DNA of 33,399 nucleotides from Prevotella sp. (GTDB taxonomy: Bacteria > Bacteroidota > Bacteroidia > Bacteroidales > Bacteroidaceae): NCBI GenBank assembly GCA_016290175.1, contig JAEETD010000026.1, forward strand, positions 1-33,399. Direction: 5' to 3'. The position numbers and the translations under genes were made by a program. Below the pieces are notes generated by a model. The model saw only the letters and a list, made by a program, of their open reading frames with translations. It had not been told where the DNA came from and did not search any database. Every line of letters begins with the position of its first letter. The stretch's first letter is position 1. Below are positions 24,758 to 31,484 of this stretch, piece after piece.

Positions 24758-25693
24758 ATGAAAAAGATCTGCGATTTCATTGCCAAATGGCTGGGCGTAT
24801 TGGTGCTGGTAGCTGCTGTAGCGGCTTTAGTCTTTCCCAGCTCTTTCGTTTGGATTGACACATGGGTCATCAATCCGGTCCTCGGACTGATTATGTTTGG
24901 CATGGGCCTGACCCTCTCGCCTAAGGATTTCAAAATAGTGCTGACACGTCCCAAGGACATCCTTCTTGGCTGTCTGGCACAGTTCACCGTGATGCCGCTT
25001 CTGGCTTTCCTGTTGACGTGGGCCTTTTCATTACCTAAGGAACTGGCCTTAGGTGTCATTCTCGTCGGCTGTTGTCCTGGAGGCACAGCCTCAAATGTCA
25101 TCACCTATCTGGCAAAAGGCGATCTGGCTTTGTCCGTAGGAATGACGGCTACCTCGACACTATTGGCGCCTCTATTGACGCCTCTGCTTGTATTGCTCTT
25201 GGCTGGCACGATGGTCGATGTGGATACGGTCGGCATGTTGCTGAGCATTCTCTATGTGGTGATTGCACCTATCATCGTGGGCTTGCTTTGCCAGAAGTTC
25301 CTGCCTGAACTGACCAAAAAGACGGTTCCCTATCTGCCGGCTTTCTCATCGCTGATGATTGCCCTTGTGGTGGTGATTGTCGTCTCGCATACTGCTGACA
25401 AACTGCTGGCTGGCGGACTGATTGTGATTCTCGTCGTAATGCTCCACAACCTGTTAGGACTGGGCATAGGCTTCCTCATCGGCAAGCTCCTGCGCCTGTC
25501 TCCAGCAAAATGTAAGGCCATCAGCATCGAAGTGGGCATGCAGAACTCAGGCCTCGCCTCCTCACTGGCTGTGCTCCATTTCGCAGCCTATCCCCTCGCC
25601 ACCATCCCAGGCGCCATCTTCAGCGTCTGGCACAACATCAGCGGTGCCCTTGCAGCCCGATTCTACGCCTCACGTCAATGGCCTGGAAACTGA
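24758..25693 (+). CDS. bile acid:sodium symporter family (BASS/SBF) transporter
   Basis: This 311-residue inner-membrane protein has 9-10 hydrophobic segments. Family landmarks are FGMGLTLSPKDF near residues 46-57, GCCPGGTASNVITYLAKGD and the second broken-helix motif EVGMQNSGLASSLA. BASS proteins move organic anions with Na+: bile acids in animals, and keto-acids or pantothenate in plants and bacteria. A sugar acid or keto-acid product is therefore possible, but this is inference. The gene is 9 bp after the SSS symporter, and its last 16 bp overlap the zinc-ribbon gene. Confidence 0.9.
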   Translation: MKKICDFIAKWLGVLVLVAAVAALVFPSSFVWIDTWVINPVLGLIMFGMGLTLSPKDFKIVLTRPKDILLGCLAQFTVMPLLAFLLTWAFSLPKELALGVILVGCCPGGTASNVITYLAKGDLALSVGMTATSTLLAPLLTPLLVLLLAGTMVDVDTVGMLLSILYVVIAPIIVGLLCQKFLPELTKKTVPYLPAFSSLMIALVVVIVVSHTADKLLAGGLIVILVVMLHNLLGLGIGFLIGKLLRLSPAKCKAISIEVGMQNSGLASSLAVLHFAAYPLATIPGAIFSVWHNISGALAARFYASRQWPGN

Positions 25694-25971
25694 AATATCG
25701 TTGTAAATCCTGCGGCTATGAGGCTGAGGTCTACGAGGGCCGCGGCCTCTTCCGCCAACAGATTACCCCCATGAGCTGTCCTGACTGCAAGACCATTCAG
25801 AACATCGTGGTTGGGGGTATCATTGCCGATGTGGCGCCATCCTATCGGAGCGAAGTAGGGCGTCTTTGTCTGAACTGCGGCAGCGACAACATCCGCATCT
25901 GGGACAAGAAAACCTGCCCCAAATGCCAGGGACCAATGGAAGCGACAGGCGAGAAAGAGTTCTGGACCTGA
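25678..25971 (+). CDS. double zinc-ribbon protein of unknown function
   Basis: This 97-residue cytoplasmic protein has four CxxC pairs: Cys9/12, Cys34/37, Cys64/67 and Cys80/83. They would make two zinc ribbons, each with the spacing of a rubredoxin-like or zinc-ribbon fold. It has no membrane segment or signal. The start lies inside the end of the BASS gene in another frame, so expression is probably coupled to it. I do not know a function; such proteins are often nucleic-acid- or metal-binding. Confidence 0.75.
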   Translation: MAWKLKYRCKSCGYEAEVYEGRGLFRQQITPMSCPDCKTIQNIVVGGIIADVAPSYRSEVGRLCLNCGSDNIRIWDKKTCPKCQGPMEATGEKEFWT

Positions 25972-26009
25972 ATGTCACATCGGTTACTATGTTCAAAAAA
26001 TGTGAAAGG

Positions 26010-26041
26010 CTTGTGTAATCCAGTAAAAGTGATTACCTTTG
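26010..26041 (+). promoter_or_regulatory. promoter of membrane-bound regulator gene
   Basis: TACCTTTG (26034-26041) matches TAnnTTTG. At a 20-nt distance upstream lies CTTG (26010-26013), one mismatch from TTTG. The ATG follows 20 bp after the -7 box. This separates the regulator from the glycosidase operon. Confidence 0.65.
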
Positions 26042-26061
26042 CACGCAAATAGACCAAAGAT

Positions 26062-26748
26062 ATGAAACAGAAATACGCAGTCATTGTGTTCATGGTGCTG
26101 ATAGCAGCATCGGGATTGACGAGTTTCAGCAGTTACAGAGCTACGGAGCGTCTGATAGAGGACGATATGAATCAGGCCTTGGCTTTGGCACTCGATGAAC
26201 AGCAGAGCGATGTGATTAGTGCAGACACCATCCGGGTGTTCAACAGTCATCTGCAATTAGATCAGTTGCGTGGCCATGCAATGTTGGCTGTTGACACGAG
26301 ACAAAAGGGATTCCGCTGTGAGGCGAGGTGCTCGGCAGCAACTATTTTCTCAATGTCGGAGCAGCGACCGGCATTGGTGCTATGGATAACAGCCATGCTT
26401 TGGGCGGTATTCTGTTTCTATCGTCGCAAAAATTACACAGAAGGGTCGGTTCCTATTGTGTACTTTGGTGGCATCTGCTATTCAGAAACAGACAAGCGAT
26501 TTATGGATAAGGCTGGCCAGCATGTGAAACTCACACCGATGCAACAACAGCTGATGGAAATGTTCTTCCGCTCAGAGTCGCATCTCCTGACAAAGACGGA
26601 GATCTGCGATGCCCTCTGGCCTAAGAAAGAGGATGCCAGCGAGACGCTCTACACCCTTATCCGTCGTCTGAAGCCTATCATCGAACAGCATTCCGACCTG
26701 AAAATCGAAGCAGACAGGGGGAAAGCTTATGAGTTGAAAGTCAGATAG
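26062..26748 (+). CDS. membrane-anchored winged-helix (ToxR-like) regulator
   Basis: The 228-residue protein has two predicted membrane helices (about 6-20 and 103-120) flanking a periplasmic-looking domain (about 24-102). The second helix is followed by RRK, placing the C-terminus in the cytoplasm. Residues about 153-228 look like an OmpR/PhoB-type winged helix: VKLTPMQQQLMEMFFR, LLTKTEICDALWP, LYTLIRRLKPII and the wing EADRGKAYELKV. There is no receiver domain. The layout is therefore a one-component sensor of the ToxR/CadC kind with inverted order (sensor first, DNA-binding domain last). Cys86 and Cys90 in the periplasmic part could form a redox-sensitive pair. The direct repeats upstream of the next gene are a plausible target. 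Confidence 0.75.
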   Translation: MKQKYAVIVFMVLIAASGLTSFSSYRATERLIEDDMNQALALALDEQQSDVISADTIRVFNSHLQLDQLRGHAMLAVDTRQKGFRCEARCSAATIFSMSEQRPALVLWITAMLWAVFCFYRRKNYTEGSVPIVYFGGICYSETDKRFMDKAGQHVKLTPMQQQLMEMFFRSESHLLTKTEICDALWPKKEDASETLYTLIRRLKPIIEQHSDLKIEADRGKAYELKVR

Positions 26749-26758
26749 TTATCCTGAC

Positions 26759-26791
26759 GTCAGGCAAATGTCAGACAAATGTCAGGCAATA
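26759..26791 (+). promoter_or_regulatory. three 11-bp direct repeats, candidate operator
   Basis: GTCAGGCAAAT (26759-26769), GTCAGACAAAT (26770-26780) and GTCAGGCAATA (26781-26791) lie end to end and stop two bases before the -33 box at 26794. An 11-bp direct-repeat spacing is what OmpR/PhoB-type winged helices usually bind, and such a regulator is encoded immediately upstream. Confidence 0.7.
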
Positions 26792-26793
26792 AA

Positions 26794-26825
26794 TTTGCCT
26801 AATAATTCATCTCTTCATACCTTTG
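26794..26825 (+). promoter_or_regulatory. promoter of secreted-protein gene
   Basis: TTTG (26794-26797), 20 nt, then TACCTTTG (26818-26825) form a full Bacteroidota promoter. It is directly abutted by the 11-bp repeats, which suits activation by a regulator touching RNA polymerase. Confidence 0.8.
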
Positions 26826-26844
26826 CAGCAAAAATCGCAAAAGT

Positions 26845-27396
26845 ATGAAGAAATTCTTGTTTCTGATGATGTTGGCTTTTATAGCTGGAATGGCTTATGT
26901 GTCTGTCCATGAGAAGGAGGATACCTCTCTACCTCAAAAGATGGAACGGGCCATGAGACTTACAAAGATGATGGAGTATCAAGATGACGACTACGACTAC
27001 ATCGTGCGTTATCCTGGGTTCTTTGAACAAACCGACGATTCGCTCCTGGAGAAAGGCTGTTGCCGTTTCACTTTCTGGCAAGACGACATTGAGATTGTCC
27101 AGACGGCTTTTGTGGAAAACAATGCCGACAGCCTGACCTTGGAGCAATCGATGGCGAAATATGCCTCCGAACTCCATGCTTCGCAACAGCTCAAAGGCAA
27201 CGACTATTTTATCCTCTCTGGTCATCTTCTCAGTGATACAGGCCAAATCACAGGCCGCCGCTTCTATGCCAAATTCGTGCAGCACCGTAAACTCTGGTTC
27301 GTGCAGACCCTTGCTTATCCTGAAAAATGTGAGCAAGCCATGCAGCGACTGATCAAAGAGATAAGAGAATGGAAGGTTTGGCAAGATGTTAAATAG
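26845..27396 (+). CDS. secreted protein of unknown function
   Basis: This 183-residue protein has an N-terminal signal or anchor (MKKFLFLMMLAFIAGMAYVSV). The mature part alternates short strands and helices: YIVRYPGFFEQ, CCRFTFWQDDIEIVQTAFVEN, RRFYAKFVQHRKLWFVQTLAYP and a final helix AMQRLIKEIREW. The YPGFF...F pattern faintly recalls PsbP/DcrB-like proteins, but I do not claim the family. It follows the membrane-bound regulator and has its own promoter with operator-like repeats, so it is probably the regulator's nearest target. Confidence 0.75.
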   Translation: MKKFLFLMMLAFIAGMAYVSVHEKEDTSLPQKMERAMRLTKMMEYQDDDYDYIVRYPGFFEQTDDSLLEKGCCRFTFWQDDIEIVQTAFVENNADSLTLEQSMAKYASELHASQQLKGNDYFILSGHLLSDTGQITGRRFYAKFVQHRKLWFVQTLAYPEKCEQAMQRLIKEIREWKVWQDVK

Positions 27397-27400
27397 TTAT

Positions 27401-27424
27401 AAACGTAGTTTGGTTATGACGTTT
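27401..27424 (+). promoter_or_regulatory. inverted repeat upstream of sigma-factor gene
   Basis: AAACGT (27401-27406) and ACGTTT (27419-27424) form an inverted pair 12 bp apart, 33 bp before the sigma-factor ATG. No TAnnTTTG box is present here, so this operon may use another promoter type, possibly one read by its own sigma factor. This is weak evidence. Confidence 0.25.
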
Positions 27425-27457
27425 CAATGTGTCTTATAGACGTAATGCAATAAAAGA

Positions 27458-27952
27458 ATGAAGAAAAGTGCATTTGAACTTCAGGCCCGGACGTGGCGAG
27501 AAAAGGCTCTCAGTATAAGCCGACACTACGGGGCGGACAAGGATGAGGCAGAAGACATCGCACAAGATGTGATGCTCCGCCTTTGGCAGATGCACGACGA
27601 ACTGGAACGCTATCAGTCGATTGAAGCCATCGTAACTCTTATGGCGAAACATCTGCTGAGAAACCGCCAGAGACGACGACCATCAGAAACGCTGGATGCA
27701 GCCATCATTGTAAGCCTGGACACCAGTCCGCACGATGAACTGGAAATGAAGGAAAACGAAGAATGGCTGACAGCAAAGCTCCATCAGTTGCCCACCACAC
27801 AGCGCACCTTGTTATATATGCGACAGGTGGAACGGCGAAGTCACGAAGAGATAGCCCGACTGTTAGGCATCGAAACAACATCAGTCAGTACGCTTCTGGC
27901 AAGGGCAAGACGAACAATATTAGAAGAAATCAAACGAAGAAATCAGATATGA
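27458..27952 (+). CDS. ECF-type RNA polymerase sigma factor
   Basis: This is a 164-residue sigma-70 family protein of the extracytoplasmic-function group. Region 2 is visible at GADKDEAEDIAQDVMLRLWQMH (about residues 25-46). Region 4 with its helix-turn-helix is at LPTTQRTLLYMRQVERRSHEEIARLLGIETTSVSTLLARARRTI (about 111-154). It would direct RNA polymerase to a small set of envelope-related promoters. It shares an ATGA overlap with the next gene, the probable anti-sigma factor. This gene order matches Bacteroidota sigma/anti-sigma operons. Confidence 0.92.
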   Translation: MKKSAFELQARTWREKALSISRHYGADKDEAEDIAQDVMLRLWQMHDELERYQSIEAIVTLMAKHLLRNRQRRRPSETLDAAIIVSLDTSPHDELEMKENEEWLTAKLHQLPTTQRTLLYMRQVERRSHEEIARLLGIETTSVSTLLARARRTILEEIKRRNQI

Positions 27953-28392
27953 TACGTTACACCAAAGAATATATCGGAAATCTGCTGGACAAATATATGG
28001 ACGGCACTTCGACACTCGACGAGGAGGCCATCCTCAGCGAGTATTTCCGAGGAAAAGACATCCCTCAGGAATGGGAAGACTATCGCCAGCTCTTTCAGGA
28101 AATTGAGGACATGAGGCCACAAGCTCAAACCATTAAACGCAGGATGGGTTGGCCTTACAAATGGATTGCCATCGCAGCTTCTTTGCTAATACTTGTAGGT
28201 ATCGGTTTCGGTGTGCGTCAATATCAGGATCTGCAAAAACAATACGCCATCTACGAAGGTAGTTATATCATTCGTGATGGTAAGAAGATAACGGATATCA
28301 AGCAGATCCTTCCTGAACTCGAAGCCACTGAGCGAGAAGTCTCGGAGATATTGAAACAACAGAATAATAATCAAGAAATTCCAACGATATGA
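27949..28392 (+). CDS. probable membrane anti-sigma factor
   Basis: The 147-residue frame starts at the ATG overlapping the sigma-factor stop; an in-frame upstream ATG at 27763 lies inside the sigma gene and is not favoured. The cytoplasmic N-terminus (IGNLLDKYMDGTSTLDEEAILSEYF) has the look of Bacteroidota anti-sigma N-termini. One membrane helix follows at about 71-88 (KWIAIAASLLILVGIGFG) and then a short periplasmic tail (DGKKITDIKQILPELEATE). It has no FecR-like sensor domain. Function is inferred from position and topology: holding the ECF factor until an envelope signal arrives. Confidence 0.75.
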   Translation: MIRYTKEYIGNLLDKYMDGTSTLDEEAILSEYFRGKDIPQEWEDYRQLFQEIEDMRPQAQTIKRRMGWPYKWIAIAASLLILVGIGFGVRQYQDLQKQYAIYEGSYIIRDGKKITDIKQILPELEATEREVSEILKQQNNNQEIPTI

Positions 28393-28940
28393 AAGCAAAA
28401 CATTTAATTCTAATTGTAATGGCTGCACTTATAACCTACAGCCCAGTGATGGCTCAGAACCGCATCGATAAGATTGTGGAAAAACTGGAACAGGAAGGTG
28501 TCGATACCAAAAAGGTTGTGAAACGCGACCCGAAGACGAAGAAACCGTATTCCATTGTGAAAAGCCTTACCTTTTACAGCAAGGATAGCAATTACGCCAA
28601 CCGTCTGAAAGAGGCATTCAGGAAAGATGCCGAAGATGCCATAGAAGAAAAGGTGGAGAAAAAAGGCAATAGCTATAAGCTAATCTTTGTGGATGGCAAG
28701 AAGAGAACCACTTACTACCTTAATATCCAGGAACGACAAGATAAGGATCCTCGTGTTGATTTGAAAATTTACATGCAGGATGGTGATGTCAAGGAGTTCA
28801 ACAACCTCGACGGTATTATGGACTTCTTTGGAAGCGGTGCCATTGAAATCGAAGGTCTCAAAGAACTTAAAGGCGACACACTTTTCTTTAGTAACGGGAA
28901 GAGAAAAGGATGGTCGATTTCTAAATCTTTTGTAAACTGA
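28389..28940 (+). CDS. secreted DUF5024-like protein
   Basis: This 183-residue exported protein has a signal peptide ending near residue 22 (SPVMA/QNRID). The segment NRIDKIVEKLEQEGVDTKKVVKRDPKTKKPYSIVKSLTFYS resembles DUF5024-type proteins of Bacteroidales; this family name is tentative. A repeated-strand C-terminal half follows (LIFVDGKKRTTYYLNIQE, GSGAIEIEGLKELKGDTLFFSNG). It starts in an ATGA overlap with the anti-sigma gene and precedes the barrel protein by 30 bp, so it probably acts in the same envelope process. No enzyme motif is visible. Confidence 0.7.
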   Translation: MKAKHLILIVMAALITYSPVMAQNRIDKIVEKLEQEGVDTKKVVKRDPKTKKPYSIVKSLTFYSKDSNYANRLKEAFRKDAEDAIEEKVEKKGNSYKLIFVDGKKRTTYYLNIQERQDKDPRVDLKIYMQDGDVKEFNNLDGIMDFFGSGAIEIEGLKELKGDTLFFSNGKRKGWSISKSFVN

Positions 28941-28970
28941 TATCGAAAGACAGGCAAAAGAAATAACACC

Positions 28971-31172
28971 ATGAAACAAATCGGATTAGCATTACTCTCG
29001 CTGCTTCTGGCAGCGAGAGCAGGGATAACTACGGCCCAAACGGGCTCAACAAATGTGAAGAATGACTCCATTACATGGAATCAGGAACTGGAAGGCATCG
29101 TTGTCAAAGCCCAAAAGCAACTTGTCAAACAAGAGATTGACCGCATTGCCTACGATGTACAAGGCGATGAGGAGTCGAAGACACAGACTGTGATGGACAT
29201 GTTGAGGAAAGTGCCGATGGTGACCGTTGACGGACAGGATAACATCCTAGTGAAAGGCAATAGTAATTACAAAATCTACAAGAACGGCCATTTGGAGCCC
29301 AGTCTGACGAAGAATGCAAAGGAAGTTTTGAAGTCGATGCCTGCTTCGATGGTGAAACGAATTGAGGTCATTACTGACCCAGGGGCACGTGAGGATGCTG
29401 AAGGTGTGGATGCCATTCTGAACATCGTGATGGTGGATGGTTCAAAAATGCAAGGTATAACGGGTGTGGTGTCAGCTACCTACACCTCGTTGAATCATCC
29501 CAACTTCTATTCCTCACTGACGGGACAAATGGGGAAGCTCTTGATGTCTGTGGATTATGGCTATGGCGGAATGTCTAACCGCGAATCAGAGAACATCACG
29601 GAAACAGATCGTACGTATCTCGATACCCGCAACAGAATGCTGGCGCGTTCCAATGGTACAAACCCAGGTGGTATCCACTATACCAATCTTAATGCGAGCT
29701 ATGATGTTGACTCTCTCAATCTGATTTCTGCTTCATTCGGTGGTTATTTCTATAAACTGGATGTGAAAGGTGATAACCGGACCACGCTTTACAATCCCTC
29801 GAATCAAATTCTTTATGGCTTCAGTAATCATTACTGGATGCCAGGTTACAGCCACCAGTCATGGAATGGACGGCTGGACTATGAGCATAAGACGCGTCGA
29901 AAGGGCGAGCGGTTCACTCTCTCTTATATGCTCGCCCTGACGCGTCAACATACAGATCAGGAGAACACCTACTCAGAACTCGAGAACGCTCCTTTCTCAT
30001 ATACAGGCAGTCTGCAGACGGAAAGAGAACGGTTTACGGAGCACACACTGCAAGCAGACTGGTTGCGACCTCTAGGCAAAGGACATCAGCTGGAGATAGG
30101 CACCAAGTATATTGACCGCAACAACAATAGTCATAACACCCAGAATTTTTATGGAACTGATCTTCTGACGGATGACAAGTTCCAGCACACCACCCGTGTG
30201 TTGGCTGGCTATGCCGACTATATCTATAATTGCGAGAAATGGTCGGCCCGTGCAGGATTGCGATACGAATATAGCTTTATGCGCGGCAGCTATCCTGATG
30301 GGAAGGGTGAGACGTTTAACAAATATCTGGGCGATTGGGTGCCACAGGCCACTCTGAAATACCAGTTGACGGATGCTCAATCGCTGAAACTGAACTATAC
30401 CACTAGCATCAACCGTCCTGGCATTTCCTATCTGAATCCTGCTGTTGTCACATCGCCCTCTATCGTCCAGCAGGGTAATCCAGAATTGACAAGTTCGCAC
30501 AACCAGCGCATCAGCCTAATCTATTCGTATATCCTTCCGCAGCTGACATTGCAGATTGCTCCTGCCTATAACTTCTCATCTGGCGGCATCAGTTCCGTGC
30601 AGACAGCTAAAAACGACATACGTTATTATACTTACGATAATATCTTGCGCTATCGCCGCTTTTCGATAGAGCAATATGTGCAGTTGAAGCCCTTTGATAG
30701 TACGACACTTGTTATCAATAACAATCTCCGTTACGAGCACAACGAGAATTCGAACCTTGGTTATCGCACGTTCGGATGGTCAGACAACTACTACATCAAC
30801 CTCTCTCAGAATCTGCCTTGGAAATTGAGGCTTAACCTGAGCGTCTATGGCAAGATAGGTCATAGTCCGTCTGGCATTTACTACATGCAACATTCCTATT
30901 ATGACTACTATGCCTCGTTGCAGCGTTCATTCCTCAAGAATGACCGTCTGACGGTAAGGCTCGGTGCCAACACGCCCTTCGACAAATACTTGCCTTCGGA
31001 GGCCGAAACCGTCAATGGTGACTATCGCGATTATCAGAAATCTTGGAATCGGGGGCGTTCGTTCACTCTTTCCGTCACTTGGCGCTTCGGCTCGCTGAAA
31101 ACCAGCGTCAAGAAGACAGAGCATAGCATCGATAACGACGACGTTGTAGGCGGCATAGCAAAAGGACAATGA
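28971..31172 (+). CDS. outer-membrane beta-barrel (TonB-receptor-like) protein
   Basis: This is a 733-residue outer-membrane protein with a signal peptide (to about residue 22). A plug-like domain (about 40-165) shows QTVMDMLRKVPMVTVDGQDNILVKGNSNYKIYKNG and MVKRIEVITDPGAREDAEGVDAILNIVM. The rest alternates amphipathic strands typical of a TonB-dependent-receptor-like barrel (outer membrane beta-barrel family), including RPGISYLNPAVV and SLKLNYTTSINRPG. The carboxypeptidase-regulatory-like domain often found in front of the plug is absent, and there is no SusD partner, so this is not a typical glycan SusC. The C-terminus continues past the last strand into a charged tail (TSVKKTEHSIDNDD). It is the last gene of the sigma-factor operon and possibly its main target. 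Confidence 0.85.
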   Translation: MKQIGLALLSLLLAARAGITTAQTGSTNVKNDSITWNQELEGIVVKAQKQLVKQEIDRIAYDVQGDEESKTQTVMDMLRKVPMVTVDGQDNILVKGNSNYKIYKNGHLEPSLTKNAKEVLKSMPASMVKRIEVITDPGAREDAEGVDAILNIVMVDGSKMQGITGVVSATYTSLNHPNFYSSLTGQMGKLLMSVDYGYGGMSNRESENITETDRTYLDTRNRMLARSNGTNPGGIHYTNLNASYDVDSLNLISASFGGYFYKLDVKGDNRTTLYNPSNQILYGFSNHYWMPGYSHQSWNGRLDYEHKTRRKGERFTLSYMLALTRQHTDQENTYSELENAPFSYTGSLQTERERFTEHTLQADWLRPLGKGHQLEIGTKYIDRNNNSHNTQNFYGTDLLTDDKFQHTTRVLAGYADYIYNCEKWSARAGLRYEYSFMRGSYPDGKGETFNKYLGDWVPQATLKYQLTDAQSLKLNYTTSINRPGISYLNPAVVTSPSIVQQGNPELTSSHNQRISLIYSYILPQLTLQIAPAYNFSSGGISSVQTAKNDIRYYTYDNILRYRRFSIEQYVQLKPFDSTTLVINNNLRYEHNENSNLGYRTFGWSDNYYINLSQNLPWKLRLNLSVYGKIGHSPSGIYYMQHSYYDYYASLQRSFLKNDRLTVRLGANTPFDKYLPSEAETVNGDYRDYQKSWNRGRSFTLSVTWRFGSLKTSVKKTEHSIDNDDVVGGIAKGQ

Positions 31173-31175
31173 CCT

Positions 31176-31253
31176 CTGCGTCCCCTTTTTTACGATTGCA
31201 GTATTCACACTATCAACGAGGAAGAAACGTGGAAACGGGGAAAAAGGGCGCAG
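31176..31253 (+). terminator. imperfect inverted repeat after barrel gene
   Basis: CTGCGTCCCCTTTTTT (31176-31191) pairs imperfectly with AAAAAGGGCGCAG (31241-31253) over a long loop. It may help end transcription of the sigma-factor operon, but it is not a textbook intrinsic terminator. Confidence 0.3.
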
Positions 31254-31318
31254 GCATTCCTATTTTCACATTGAGTGCCAGTGAATGGATTGAAAAGATT
31301 GCCCTCCTTACTATAATA

Positions 31319-31382
31319 TAGAGAGATGCCAGCTAAAAAGTAGAGAGTGCCGGGCTCAAAGGTTGTGAGGTACGGGGTAAAG
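31319..31382. repeat. degenerate 22-bp repeats
   Basis: Three loosely similar 22-bp segments start at 31319, 31341 and 31363. The first two begin TAGAGAG and contain TGCC...GCT-type cores; the third is weaker and runs two bases into the next array. Together with that array they fill the region between the converging barrel and ligase genes. No coding region is seen in 31173-31484. Confidence 0.45.
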
Positions 31383-31466
31383 TTAAAACGCTGCCAGCGT
31401 TTATTAAAACAAAGGCATTGTTTGTTAAAACCAAAGCAGCGTTTGATAAAACTAAGGCATTGTTAT
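31383..31466. repeat. 21-bp palindromic tandem array (AAAC/GTTT type)
   Basis: Four exact 21-bp units start at 31383, 31404, 31425 and 31446. Unit 1 has the perfect dyad AAACGCTGCCAGCGTTT and unit 2 has AAACAAAGGCATTGTTT. Units 3 and 4 keep the outer AAAC/GTT arms. The array sits just past the stop of formate-tetrahydrofolate ligase. Its last unit, AAGGCATTGTTATTGCCTT (31454-31472), can form a hairpin on the minus strand and may act as that gene's terminator. Confidence 0.85.
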
Positions 31467-31484
31467 TGCCTTTTCTGATGTTGA

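Noticed and set aside
26010..26061. Riboswitch or leader RNA before the regulator gene
   Set aside because: The leader is only about 20 nt after the -7 box, too short for a structured element.
27763..27948. Long N-terminal extension of the anti-sigma protein
   Set aside because: It lies inside the sigma-factor gene; the ATG at 27949 gives the usual ATGA junction and a sensible N-terminus.
28971..31172. SusC of a polysaccharide utilisation locus
   Set aside because: It has no regulatory-like N-terminal domain and no SusD gene follows; length (733) is short for SusC, usually about 1000 residues.
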